Shown here piece after piece: positions 14,997-23,182 of a DNA stretch of 38,548 bases. Below the pieces are notes generated by a model that did no database searches, was not told the DNA's origin, and worked only from the letters and a program-made list of their open reading frames with translations. Both the position numbers and the translations under genes were made by a program. Position 1 is the first letter of the stretch. Every line of letters begins with the position of its first letter. This DNA comes from Acetobacteraceae bacterium (lineage in GTDB: Bacteria > Pseudomonadota > Alphaproteobacteria > Acetobacterales > Acetobacteraceae), in NCBI GenBank assembly GCA_027482245.1, contig JAIXWG010000057.1, positions 1 to 38,548 of the forward strand, given 5' to 3'.

Positions 14997-15860
14997 ATGA
15001 GCGACGACATCTGGGCCATCGACTCGGTCGTGAACATCTGGACGAAGGAAGCCCTGGCCGCGCGTCCGGACCGCACCGCCTTCTTCCGCGGCAAGATCGG
15101 CGTGGACCGCGAAACCTTCGAGGGCATCAGCCTGGAGACGATGCTGGCGCGCATGGACGCCGCGAAGATCGAGCGTGCCTTCCTGGTCGCCGCCAAGGTC
15201 GGCGTGAAGTGGCACCCCGCCTGCTACCACGTGCCTTACGAGTTGGTGGCGGCAGCGGTGCGGCAGTATCCTGATCGCTTCTCCGGCCTCGCGGGGCTGG
15301 ATCCGACGGAGGGGATGGAGGGCGTGCGGGCGCTGGAGCGTGCGGTGAAGGAGGACGGCTTCATCGGCGCGCATTTCTACCCGCACTGGTTCGAACTGCC
15401 GCCGGACCACGCGAAGTGGTATCCCTTCTACACGAAATGCGCCGAGCTCGGCGTGCCCGTGCAGCTGCAGGTCGGGCAATCGCTCGTCTATGACGCGAGC
15501 TATCCTCGCCGCTCCGTCGGCCGGCCGATCTGCCTGGATGCGGTGGCCTGCGATTTCCCGGAGTTGAAGATCATCGGCATCCATGTCGGCATCCCCTGGA
15601 CGGATGAGATGATCGCGATGGCGTGGAAGCACCAGAACGTCTTCATCGCGGCGGATGCGCACAGCCCGAAATACTGGCCCGAGAGTTTCGTGCGCTACAT
15701 CGACAGCTACGGCCAGGACAAGGTGCTGTTCGGCACCGACTTCCCCGTGCTGCAGTTCGAACGGACGCGCGCGGAGGTGGAGGCTTTGAAGCTGCGGCCT
15801 GCACCGTTGAGGAAATTCCTGCGCGACAACGCGCTGCGCATCTATGGGCTGGCGCCATGA
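14997..15860 (+). CDS. amidohydrolase family protein (ACMSD/amidohydrolase-2 type)
   Basis: A 287-residue TIM-barrel protein. C-terminal motifs are conserved: GFIGAHFYPHW (His126, His130), LKIIGIHVGIPW (His196) and VLFGTDFP (Asp248), the last being the usual metal or acid residue. The N-terminal His-x-His, expected at residues 9-14, is missing: the sequence reads WAIDSVVNIW. The metal site may therefore be altered. The superfamily includes aromatic-acid decarboxylases and lactonases; the reaction here is unknown. GGAAG about 11 bases upstream supports the start. It overlaps the ligase gene through ATGATGA, so the two products probably act in sequence. Confidence 0.85.
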   Translation: MSDDIWAIDSVVNIWTKEALAARPDRTAFFRGKIGVDRETFEGISLETMLARMDAAKIERAFLVAAKVGVKWHPACYHVPYELVAAAVRQYPDRFSGLAGLDPTEGMEGVRALERAVKEDGFIGAHFYPHWFELPPDHAKWYPFYTKCAELGVPVQLQVGQSLVYDASYPRRSVGRPICLDAVACDFPELKIIGIHVGIPWTDEMIAMAWKHQNVFIAADAHSPKYWPESFVRYIDSYGQDKVLFGTDFPVLQFERTRAEVEALKLRPAPLRKFLRDNALRIYGLAP

Positions 15861-17335
15861 TGAACCTGGCCGATGCGCTGGCGCATCACGCAGTGGCGCG
15901 GCCGGACCAGGCGGCGCTGGTCGCGGGCGATCGCGCGGTTCTGTACCGGGACCTCGATGGGCTGGTGCGGCGCTGGGCGGCGCATCTGACGGCACTCGGC
16001 CTGCGGCAGGGCGATGTGGTGGGCATCGCGCTGCGGGACAGCCTGGAACACATGCTGGCGCTGTGGGCTGCGGCGCGGATGGGCGCGGTGGCGCTGCCGC
16101 TGGACTGGCGCTGGACCCCGGGCGAGCAGCAGGCCGTCGCGCTGCGCTTCCGGGCGGCGCTGGTGCTGGTGGAGCCGGAGGCGGCGGTGCTGGAGGGGCT
16201 GCGCTGCGTGCCGATGAATGCGGATTTTGCGCAGGCGGTTGCCGATGCGCCCGCCGATCTTCCCTTCCCCACCGGCCGCGACTGCGGCGCGATGCCGCTG
16301 CTGATGTCGCTGTCATCCGGCACCACGGGGCGGCCGAAGGGCCCGGTGGTGACGCATGAGCAGTTCCTGCGGCGGTTCTGGACGCATTGGATTGACCTCG
16401 GCCTCAACAGCCGCGAGGTCTATGTCTCCGCGACGCCGCTGTATTTCGGCGGCGGGCGGACCTTCCCGATGTCGCTGATGTTCAGCGGCGGCACGGCGGT
16501 GCTGTTCCCGCCGCCCTACAAGGCCCACGAACTGGCGGCGGAGATCGCGAAACGGCAGGCCACGTCGGCCTTCCTCGTGCCGACCTTGCTGCGGCGGCTG
16601 CTCGACCTGTCGGATGAGGAAGCCGCGCCATTGCGGCGGATGAGGCTGCTGCTGTCATCCGGCGCGCCGTTGCACCCCTGGGAACGCAAGGCGATCCGCG
16701 ACCGGCTCTGCGCCGGCTTTCATGAGTACTACGCCAGCACCGAAGGCGGCGGCATATCGCTGCTGCGGCCGGAGGATATCGACGCGCATGAGGCGAGCGT
16801 CGGCCGCGCGGTCTTCGGCGTGGAGATCGCGATCTTCGACGATGCGATGAACCGCCTGCCGGCCGGGGAGGTCGGGCGCATCGGCTATCGCGGGCCCGGC
16901 GTGGCGACGGGGTTCTTCGAGGATCCGGAGGCGGATGCGGAAGTCTTCCACCAGGGCTGGTTCCTGCCCGGCGACCTCGCCTCCGTCGATGCCTCCGGCT
17001 ACGTCACGCTGAAGGGGCGGAAGAAGGACATGATCATCCGCGGGGGCGTGAACATCTACCCGCCGGAGATCGAGAGCGTGCTGCTGTCCGACCCGCGGAT
17101 CGCGGAAGCCGCCGTGGTCGGCTTTCCCTCCGCCGCGATGGGGGAGGAGATCGCCGCCTTCGTCGTGCCACGGCCCGGGGAGGCGCCGGATGCGGCGAGC
17201 CTGGAGGCGCTCTGCCGCAGCCGCCTCGCCCCCTACAAGGTGCCGAAGCGGATCGAGCTGATCGCCGACCTGCCGCGCAACAGCAGCGGCAAGACGGTGA
17301 AGGCGGAACTGGCGAAGCTGCTGCCGCCGGGCTGA
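15857..17335 (+). CDS. AMP-forming acyl-CoA synthetase/ligase
   Basis: A 492-residue member of the ANL superfamily that activates a carboxylic acid as an acyl-adenylate and then a CoA thioester. The phosphate-binding motif is SLSSGTTGRPKGPVVTHEQF (about residues 150-170). YYASTEGGG is motif A5, and LPGDLASVDASGYVTLKGRK followed by DMIIRGGVNIYPPEIE gives A7-A8 with the hinge. The adenylation lysine is in LPRNSSGKTVKAEL near the C-terminus. Two adjacent ATGs exist (15857 and 15860); the first overlaps the amidohydrolase stop. The substrate, aromatic, alicyclic or fatty acid, is not readable. It ends 6 bases from the convergent ggt stop. Confidence 0.92.
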   Translation: MMNLADALAHHAVARPDQAALVAGDRAVLYRDLDGLVRRWAAHLTALGLRQGDVVGIALRDSLEHMLALWAAARMGAVALPLDWRWTPGEQQAVALRFRAALVLVEPEAAVLEGLRCVPMNADFAQAVADAPADLPFPTGRDCGAMPLLMSLSSGTTGRPKGPVVTHEQFLRRFWTHWIDLGLNSREVYVSATPLYFGGGRTFPMSLMFSGGTAVLFPPPYKAHELAAEIAKRQATSAFLVPTLLRRLLDLSDEEAAPLRRMRLLLSSGAPLHPWERKAIRDRLCAGFHEYYASTEGGGISLLRPEDIDAHEASVGRAVFGVEIAIFDDAMNRLPAGEVGRIGYRGPGVATGFFEDPEADAEVFHQGWFLPGDLASVDASGYVTLKGRKKDMIIRGGVNIYPPEIESVLLSDPRIAEAAVVGFPSAAMGEEIAAFVVPRPGEAPDAASLEALCRSRLAPYKVPKRIELIADLPRNSSGKTVKAELAKLLPPG

Positions 17336-17341
17336 ATTCTC

Positions 17342-18970
17342 TCAAGTCACCCCGATCGCGAGCCCATCCCGCTGCGGATCGGCGCCGCCGACCAGGACGC
17401 CGTCCCAGAGGCTGATGCCGTGCGGCGCGGCGAAGGGGTAGGAGTGGTAGTTGCGGCGCACCGTTTCGCCGGCGGCCACGAGGTCCCGCTCCACCGCGCG
17501 GGGGATGCGGTTGCCGATGTCGATGGCGGGGCCGGTGGCGGCGAAGCGGGGGGCCTGCACGGCTTCCTGCATCCCCATGCCGAAGTCGAGGACGTTGACC
17601 AGCACCTGCAGGATCGCGATGCCGATCCAGGCGCCGCCGGGGGCGCCGAGCGTCATCACAGGCTTGCCAGCCTGGAAGACGATGGTGGGGGTCATGGAGG
17701 AGAAGCGCTTCTTGCCTGGCGCGATGGACCCCGCGCGGCCGGGGCGCGGGTCGTACCAGTTCATGGCGCCGTTCAGCATGAAGCCGGTGCCGGGCGGGAT
17801 GACGCCTGATGGCACGCCGAGCGTGTGGGTCAGGGAGGCGACCAGGCCGGAGCCATCGACGCAGGAGATCGTCGTCGTGTCCTTGGCCGTCGCCGTCACG
17901 CGCGCGGGTGCCGCCACCAGCCCGTCCCGGATGCGGGCGGCGCATTCATCGGCGTAGTGGTCCGACAGCAGGCGATCCAGCGGCGGCGGCTGCGTCGCGG
18001 GGTCGCCGATATGCTCCTCCCGGTCCTTCAGCGCGATGCGCATGGCGGCGGAGAGGGTGCGGATATAGGCCGCGCTGTTGTGGCCCATGGCGACCAGGTC
18101 GAAGCGTTCCAGCATTCGCAGCATCTCCGCCACCACGATCCCGCCGGCGGGCGGCGGGGGGAGCGAGATGTCGAAGCCGCGGTAGCGGACGACGAGCGGC
18201 GTGGCTTCGGTGACCTTGAAGCCGGCGAGGTCGGCGGCGGAGAGGAGGCCTCCGTTAGCGGCCATGTCGTCCAGGATCACGCGGGCAAGGGCGCCGGTGT
18301 AGAAGCTCTCGACACCGTCGCGCGCGATGCCGGCCAGGGTGCGGGCGAGGGCGGGGTTGCGGACGGGGTCGCCAGGGCGTTTCGGCGTGCCGTCCGGGCG
18401 GCAGTAGAGCGCGGCGCCTTCGCTCGTGAAGGCCAGCTTGCGGATGTAGTCGAGGCGCCCGTAGGCGGCCTCGTTCGCCGTGAACATGGTGTGGACGTGG
18501 GGGCGAATGATCCAGCCTTCCTCGGCGAAGCCGATGGCGGGGCCGAAGAGGTTCTTCCAGGCCAGTTTCCCGAAGCGCGCATGGGCTTCGGCGAAGAGGC
18601 GGAGGATGCCCGGCGTCGTGACGGCGCGGTGCCCGACCTCATTCGCGCGGTCGGCCAGGATGAAGCCGTAGCCATCGGCGCATTCGCGCTGGAAGGCGGC
18701 TTCCCACATGGTGGGGGTGCAGGCGCCCGGGCAGGTGGAGAGGCCGTCCAGCACCGTGGTGCGGCCCGTGGCGGGGTCGTGCAGTTGCAGGATGCCGAGG
18801 CCGCCGATGCCCGACATCATGGGGTCCACGACGCCTTGCGTGAGCGCGCAGGCCAGCAGCGCGTCGATGGCGTTGCCGCCGGCGGCGAGGATGCTGGCGC
18901 CGGCCTCCGCCGCCTCCGGCTGCGGCGCCACGATCATGGCCCTGGGCTTGGGAAGCTTATTGGTCGGCAT
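17342..18970 (-). CDS. ggt: gamma-glutamyltransferase (Ntn hydrolase)
   Basis: A 542-residue precursor expected to cut itself into large and small subunits. The processing site is KDTTTISCVDGSG, where Thr365 would be the new N-terminus and nucleophile, leaving a 178-residue small subunit. Family motifs include ASILAAGGNAIDALLA, VDPMMSGIGGLGI and LGAPGGAWIGIAILQ. The third residue after the cut is Thr where most enzymes have His (TTH). The N-terminus, MPTNKLPKPRAMIVAPQP, has no hydrophobic signal segment although classical Ggt is periplasmic, so this may be a cytoplasmic acylase-like member. AGAGGGGG upstream supports the start at 18970. It is tail-to-tail with the acyl-CoA ligase gene. Confidence 0.88.
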   Translation of the reverse strand: MPTNKLPKPRAMIVAPQPEAAEAGASILAAGGNAIDALLACALTQGVVDPMMSGIGGLGILQLHDPATGRTTVLDGLSTCPGACTPTMWEAAFQRECADGYGFILADRANEVGHRAVTTPGILRLFAEAHARFGKLAWKNLFGPAIGFAEEGWIIRPHVHTMFTANEAAYGRLDYIRKLAFTSEGAALYCRPDGTPKRPGDPVRNPALARTLAGIARDGVESFYTGALARVILDDMAANGGLLSAADLAGFKVTEATPLVVRYRGFDISLPPPPAGGIVVAEMLRMLERFDLVAMGHNSAAYIRTLSAAMRIALKDREEHIGDPATQPPPLDRLLSDHYADECAARIRDGLVAAPARVTATAKDTTTISCVDGSGLVASLTHTLGVPSGVIPPGTGFMLNGAMNWYDPRPGRAGSIAPGKKRFSSMTPTIVFQAGKPVMTLGAPGGAWIGIAILQVLVNVLDFGMGMQEAVQAPRFAATGPAIDIGNRIPRAVERDLVAAGETVRRNYHSYPFAAPHGISLWDGVLVGGADPQRDGLAIGVT

Positions 18971-19004
18971 GGTGGCGGTCCCCCTCTGAGAATCGCATTG
19001 TGCC

Positions 19005-19059
19005 GGCGGGGCCCGGGGGGCGCCACGCCCCCCGGCGGAGCGCGAGGCAGAGCCTCGCA
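19005..19059. repeat. 55-bp double-hairpin repeat, copy 2
   Basis: It is identical to the copy at 10983-11037 except for two bases. Hairpin A is CCGGGGGGCG-CCA-CGCCCCCCGG (19013-19035) and hairpin B is GCGAGGC-AGA-GCCTCGC (19042-19058). One of the two differences falls in the loop of hairpin B. It lies just downstream of the COQ7-like gene on the minus strand, again at a gene's 3' end. A TTTTT run follows on the plus strand only. Confidence 0.8.
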
Positions 19060-19064
19060 GTTTT

Positions 19065-19637
19065 TCAGATGCGCCGCGCTGCCTGCACAGCGGCGGCCGA
19101 CCCGTTCCCCACCAGCCACGCCCAGCCGCGCAGCAGCGCGCCCGCTGGTGCCGTGGCGGCGTCGCGGGCCTCGTCGCGGTGGTGGACTTCCTCGGCCTGG
19201 CAATGGGCGAGGAGGGCGCGGATCTCCGGGTGGATGTCTTCCGCGTCCAGCCGGTCGATCTGCTGCTGGTAGTGGTGGTCAACGAAGGTCTCCACCGCGT
19301 CGATCGTGGCGTAGACGGCGCGGGGGCCGAAGAGGCCGGGCAGCGCGCCGGTCAGCCAGCCGGCGACGCGCCAGATGGGCAGCAGGCGGCTGCGCTGGTG
19401 CGGCGGCAGCAGCACGTCCAGCAAATCGAGGTGCCCCTGTTCCGTCGCCATGTGTCGGCGGGCGAAATCCACCACGCCGGGGTCGCGGCAGGTGGCCAGG
19501 ATGCCGCGGTAGATCAGCACCGCCCCCGTCTCTCCCGCATGGTCGGATCGGAGTTCGCCCACCAGCCAGTCCGGCAGCGGCGGCAGGGTGGAGAGGATCG
19601 GCGCCGTATAGGCGGGGGGGCGTCGGTCATGGGTCAT
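19065..19637 (-). CDS. demethoxyubiquinone hydroxylase, COQ7 family
   Basis: A 190-residue di-iron carboxylate protein, expected to hydroxylate a ubiquinone precursor at the membrane surface. The ligand set is visible in two halves: Glu36 (SDHAGETGAV), Glu66 and His69 (ATEQGHL), Glu116 (AVETFVDHHY), then EE-x-HH at residues 149-153 (QAEEVHHRDEA). LTGALPGLFGPRAVYATID between the halves is a typical membrane-contact stretch. Length and motifs fit bacterial COQ7. The ATG at 19637 gives MTHDRRPPAY. The gene is divergent from paaX, about 77 bases away, and is followed by the 55-bp hairpin repeat. Confidence 0.88.
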   Translation of the reverse strand: MTHDRRPPAYTAPILSTLPPLPDWLVGELRSDHAGETGAVLIYRGILATCRDPGVVDFARRHMATEQGHLDLLDVLLPPHQRSRLLPIWRVAGWLTGALPGLFGPRAVYATIDAVETFVDHHYQQQIDRLDAEDIHPEIRALLAHCQAEEVHHRDEARDAATAPAGALLRGWAWLVGNGSAAAVQAARRI

Positions 19638-19714
19638 GGTCGCGCGGATGTGGTTAAGGACCGGGATGGGGGCAAGTGTTGCAGGGCGGGCATGGTGGAC
19701 GCAGTCTGCGCGCC

Positions 19715-20548
19715 ATGTCGGAACCCTCTGCCCTGGACGCGCTGACCCAGCGCCTCGGCCCGCCGCGCATCGCGAGCCTGATCGTGACCATCTGGGGGGA
19801 TGCGGTGGCGCCGCGGGGCGGATCGCTGTGGCTGGGGTCGCTGCAGGCGATCCTCGACCAGTTCGGCTGCAATCCGGGCCAGGTACGGACGGCGATGTCG
19901 CGCCTGACGGAGGAGGGGTGGCTGGCGCGCAACCGGGTGGGGCGGAATTCCTTCCATCGCCTGGGCCCGCGGGGGGAGGCTGCCTTCGGCGCGGCGGCGC
20001 GGCGCATCTACCGCACCCAGCCGCCGGACTGGGACGGGCGCTTCCGCCTGGCGATGACGACCGACCCGGCGGTGGTGGAGGCGCTGGTCGCCAGCCAGTT
20101 CGGCCAGGTGGCAGCGGGGCTCTGGATCGGGCTGCGCGGCGATCCGGCGGAGTTGCCGGCCGCGGCGACGGTGCTGCTGGCCACGCCGCGCAGCCTGGCG
20201 GAGGCGCGGGACCTGGCGGCGCGGGCCTGGCCGCTGGACGCCATCGCCGCGGCGCATGAGCGCTTCACCGGCGCCTTCGCCGCGCTGGAGCGGGTGGTGC
20301 CGGCGCCGGCGGAGGCGCTGCCGCTGCGGCTGCGGCTGGTGCATGAATGGCGGCGCATCGCACTCCGCGACCCCGCCCTGCCGGCGGCGCTGCTGCCGGA
20401 TGGCTGGCCGGGGCGGGAGGCCGCGGCGCTGGCCGCGCGGCTCTATGCGCGGCTGGTGCCGGCGGCGGAGGCCTGGCTGGACCGGGAGGGCAGGGCCGAG
20501 GCGGGGCGTCTGCCGGCAGCGGATCTGGCGGGGCGGTTCGACCTCTGA
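19715..20548 (+). CDS. paaX: PaaX-type repressor of phenylacetate catabolism
   Basis: A 277-residue GntR-like regulator. The N-terminal winged helix is seen in IASLIVTIWGDAVAPRGGSL, then LGSLQAILDQFG, VRTAMSRLTEEGWLAR and GRNSFHRL (residues about 15-90). The C-terminal part contains ERFTGAFAALERVV and LRLRLVHEWRRIALRDPALP, matching the PaaX C-terminal domain. In known systems it releases DNA when it binds phenylacetyl-CoA. It sits 72 bases upstream of paaA in the same direction, with an inverted repeat between them that could be its operator. The ATG at 19715 is chosen for fit to family length; the ribosome site is weak. Confidence 0.9.
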   Translation: MSEPSALDALTQRLGPPRIASLIVTIWGDAVAPRGGSLWLGSLQAILDQFGCNPGQVRTAMSRLTEEGWLARNRVGRNSFHRLGPRGEAAFGAAARRIYRTQPPDWDGRFRLAMTTDPAVVEALVASQFGQVAAGLWIGLRGDPAELPAAATVLLATPRSLAEARDLAARAWPLDAIAAAHERFTGAFAALERVVPAPAEALPLRLRLVHEWRRIALRDPALPAALLPDGWPGREAAALAARLYARLVPAAEAWLDREGRAEAGRLPAADLAGRFDL

Positions 20549-20549
20549 C

Positions 20550-20591
20550 ATGTTACGTCGTTCGTGCTTTACTCGCCGGTATGCGTGACAT
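20550..20591 (+). promoter_or_regulatory. candidate PaaX operator in front of paaA
   Basis: Arms ATGTTACG (20550-20557) and CGTGACAT (20584-20591) form an inverted repeat with one mismatch in eight, separated by 26 bp, in the gap between paaX and paaA. Position and dyad symmetry suggest the site at which PaaX represses the operon. The E. coli PaaX consensus was not matched in detail. Confidence 0.45.
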
Positions 20592-20620
20592 AACCTCTTT
20601 CAAAGCAGGAGGAGGCGCCG

Positions 20621-21628
20621 GTGTACACCCAGGCCCTGAACCAGAAGGATGTGGCGCCCGCGGCAGGTCCCGCGGAGGATCCGGAGCGCGTGGCGCGGTT
20701 CGAGGCGCGGGTCGCGGCCGAGGACAAGATCGAGCCGAATGACTGGATGCCAGCGGCCTATCGCCGGACGCTGACGCGCCAGATCAGCCAGCACGCGCAT
20801 AGCGAGATCGTCGGCATGCTGCCGGAGGGCAACTGGATCACGCGCGCGCCCTCGCTCCGCCGCAAGGCCGCGTTGCTGGCCAAGGTGCAGGATGAGGGTG
20901 GGCACGGGCTGTACCTCTACGCCGCCGCGGAGACGCTGGGCACGAGCCGGGAGGAGCTGGTCGATCAGCTGCTGTCGGGGAAGGCCAAGTATTCCTCGAT
21001 CTTCAACTACCCCACGCTGACATGGGCCGATATCGGCGCGATCGGCTGGCTGGTGGATGGCGCGGCGATCATGAACCAGATCCCGCTCTGCCGGACGAGC
21101 TACGGCCCCTATGCCCGCGCCATGGTGCGCGTGTGCAAGGAGGAGAGCTTCCACCAGCGCCAGGGCTACGAGATCATGCTGACGCTGGCGCGCGGCACGG
21201 AAGAGCAGAAGGCGATGGCGCAGGATGCGCTGGACCGCTGGTGGTGGCCGGCGCTGATGATGTTCGGCCCGCCGGATGGGGAGAGCGCCCATACCGACCA
21301 GTCCATGCGCTGGAAGATCAAGCGGTTCACGAACGACGCGCTGCGCCAGCAATTCGTCGATGCGACGGTGCCGCAGGGCCATTTTCTCGGACTGACCTTC
21401 CCTGATCCCGAGTTGCGCTTCGAGGAGGCGAGCGGGCACTGGCGCTACGGCGCCATCGACTGGGAGGAATTCCGGCAGGTGCTGGCGGGGAACGGGCCGT
21501 GCAACCGCGAACGGCTGGAGGCACGGCGGAAGGCCCATGCGGAGGGCGCCTGGGTACGAGAGGCGGCCCTCGCCCATGCCGCCAAGCGCCGCGCGCGCCG
21601 CGCCGAGATGGCCCAGGCGGCGGAGTGA
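20621..21628 (+). CDS. paaA: phenylacetyl-CoA 1,2-epoxidase catalytic subunit PaaA
   Basis: The oxygenase subunit that epoxidises the ring of phenylacetyl-CoA, 335 residues. The ferritin-like di-iron motifs are HAHSEIVGMLPEG, KVQDEGGHGLYLY and CKEESFHQRQGYEIML, with Glu and ExxH ligands. Other signatures include YSSIFNYPTLTWADIGAIGW and NQIPLCRTSYGPYARAM. Translation starts at GTG 20621 with a strong GGAGGAGG five bases upstream (20608-20615). The C-terminal tail is Arg/Ala-rich. It is first in paaABCDE; paaB follows after 5 bases. Confidence 0.96.
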   Translation: MYTQALNQKDVAPAAGPAEDPERVARFEARVAAEDKIEPNDWMPAAYRRTLTRQISQHAHSEIVGMLPEGNWITRAPSLRRKAALLAKVQDEGGHGLYLYAAAETLGTSREELVDQLLSGKAKYSSIFNYPTLTWADIGAIGWLVDGAAIMNQIPLCRTSYGPYARAMVRVCKEESFHQRQGYEIMLTLARGTEEQKAMAQDALDRWWWPALMMFGPPDGESAHTDQSMRWKIKRFTNDALRQQFVDATVPQGHFLGLTFPDPELRFEEASGHWRYGAIDWEEFRQVLAGNGPCNRERLEARRKAHAEGAWVREAALAHAAKRRARRAEMAQAAE

Positions 21629-21633
21629 GCGCG

Positions 21634-21921
21634 ATGGCCGAAACCCCCATGCCCATCTGGGAAGTTTTTGTCAGAGCCCGCGCCGGACTCGCTCATCGGC
21701 ATGCCGGCAGCGTGCATGCGGCGGATGCGGAGATGGCGCTGCAGGCGGCGCGCGATACCTATACGCGGCGCGGCGAGGGCTTGTCGCTCTGGGTCGTGCC
21801 ATCCGCCGCCATCACGGCGAGCGATCCGTCCGACCGCGACAGCCTGTTCGAGCCGACGGCCGACAAGATCTACCGGCATCCCACCTTCTACGAGGTGCCG
21901 GACGAAGTCGGGCATATGTGA
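21634..21921 (+). CDS. paaB: phenylacetyl-CoA epoxidase subunit PaaB
   Basis: A small 95-residue subunit of the epoxidase complex. Signatures are PIWEVFVRARAGLAHRHAGS at the start, AADAEMALQAARDTYTRR in the middle and DKIYRHPTFYEVPDEVGHM at the end, all typical of PaaB, which bridges PaaAC units in the complex. GGAG near 21622 serves the ATG at 21634. Only one base separates its stop from the start of paaC. Confidence 0.95.
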   Translation: MAETPMPIWEVFVRARAGLAHRHAGSVHAADAEMALQAARDTYTRRGEGLSLWVVPSAAITASDPSDRDSLFEPTADKIYRHPTFYEVPDEVGHM

Positions 21922-21922
21922 G

Positions 21923-22681
21923 ATGACGACGATCGCTGTCGCGGCGTCGCCGCTGGTGGAGGCGCTGCTCGCCCGCGCGGATGACGCGCTGGTGCATGCG
22001 CATCGCCTGTCCGAATGGTGCGGCCATGCGCCGATGCTGGAGGAGGATCTGGCGCTGGCGAATGTGGCGCTGGACCTGCTCGGCCAGGCGCGCGCGCTGT
22101 ACCAGTATGCCGGAGAGGTCGAGGGAGCGGGGCACGGCGAGGACGACCTCGCCTATCGCCGCGACGCGCCGCAATTCCACAACGCGCTGATCTTCGAACT
22201 GCCGCGCGGCGATTTCGCGGAGACGATCGCGCGGCTGTTCCTGGCGAGCGCCGCGATGCTGCCCTGGTGGCAGGCGGCGATGGGATCGCCGGATGCGCGC
22301 CTCGCCGCCATCGCGGCCAAGGCGGAGAAGGAGGTGACCTATCACCTCCGCCACGCCGGGGAATGGATGATCCGGCTCGGCGACGGGACGGATGAGAGCC
22401 ATGCGCGCGTCGCGGCGGCCGTGGCGAAGTATTGGCCCTATACCGGCGAACTCTTCGAGGCCGAGCATCCGGCCGTCGCCGCGCTGCTGCCCGATCCCGC
22501 CGCGCTGCGCGCTGGCTTCGAGGCGACCGTCGCGCGCGTGCTGGCGGAAGCCGGGCTCGATCGGCCGCGCGATGGCTGGATGCAGAAGGGCGGGCGGCGC
22601 GGCGTGCATACCGAGCATCTCGGGCACATGCTCGCCGTCATGCAGCACCTCCAGCGCGCCTATCCCGGGGCGGTGTGGTGA
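21923..22681 (+). CDS. paaC: phenylacetyl-CoA epoxidase structural subunit PaaC
   Basis: A 252-residue ferritin-like subunit that pairs with PaaA to form the (AC)2 core but is catalytically silent in known systems. Motifs are LSEWCGHAPMLEEDLALANV, LDLLGQARALYQYAG, KAEKEVTYHLRHAGEWM and HTEHLGHMLAVMQHLQR. Length fits PaaC. Its stop overlaps the GTG start of paaD (GTGA), so translation is coupled. Confidence 0.94.
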   Translation: MTTIAVAASPLVEALLARADDALVHAHRLSEWCGHAPMLEEDLALANVALDLLGQARALYQYAGEVEGAGHGEDDLAYRRDAPQFHNALIFELPRGDFAETIARLFLASAAMLPWWQAAMGSPDARLAAIAAKAEKEVTYHLRHAGEWMIRLGDGTDESHARVAAAVAKYWPYTGELFEAEHPAVAALLPDPAALRAGFEATVARVLAEAGLDRPRDGWMQKGGRRGVHTEHLGHMLAVMQHLQRAYPGAVW

Positions 22682-23172
22682 GTGTCACGGCGCTCGACCT
22701 CGCGCGGGTGCGGGCGATCGCGGGCGCGGTGGTGGATCCCGAGATCCCGGTACTGAGCATCGCCGATCTTGGTGTGCTGCGGGACGTGCGCGTCGGCGAC
22801 GCCGGCGTCGAGGTGGACATCACGCCGACCTATTCCGGCTGTCCCGCGATGAATGTCATCGCGTGGGAGGTGGAGGCGGCGCTGGCCGCCGCGGGCTTCG
22901 CCGATGTGCGCGTGCGGCTCGTGCTTTCGCCTGCCTGGACGACGGATTGGATGACGCAGGCGGGGCGCCAGGCGCTGCGGGACTATGGTATCGCGCCGCC
23001 CGCGCCGCGTGCCGGGCGGCGGGCGCTGTTCGGGGCGGATGACGACACCCCCTGCCCGCGCTGCGGCAGCCTGGCCACGGAAAAGCTCTCGGAATTCGGC
23101 AGCACGGCCTGCAAGGCGTTGTGGCGCTGCACCGCCTGCCGCGAGCCCTTCGACCAGTTCAAATGCCTGTAG
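22678..23172 (+). CDS. paaD: phenylacetate pathway assembly factor PaaD
   Basis: A 164-residue protein, probably needed for maturation of the Fe-S cluster in PaaE. The N-terminal MIP18/DUF59 domain shows AGAVVDPEIPVLSIADLGVL and DITPTYSGCPAMNVI. The C-terminus is a zinc-ribbon-like module with CPRC (near residue 127) and CTAC followed by FDQFKCL. It starts with GTG at 22678, overlapping paaC. paaE follows after 10 bases. Confidence 0.92.
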   Translation: MSVTALDLARVRAIAGAVVDPEIPVLSIADLGVLRDVRVGDAGVEVDITPTYSGCPAMNVIAWEVEAALAAAGFADVRVRLVLSPAWTTDWMTQAGRQALRDYGIAPPAPRAGRRALFGADDDTPCPRCGSLATEKLSEFGSTACKALWRCTACREPFDQFKCL

Positions 23173-23182
23173 CGAGACGCCG

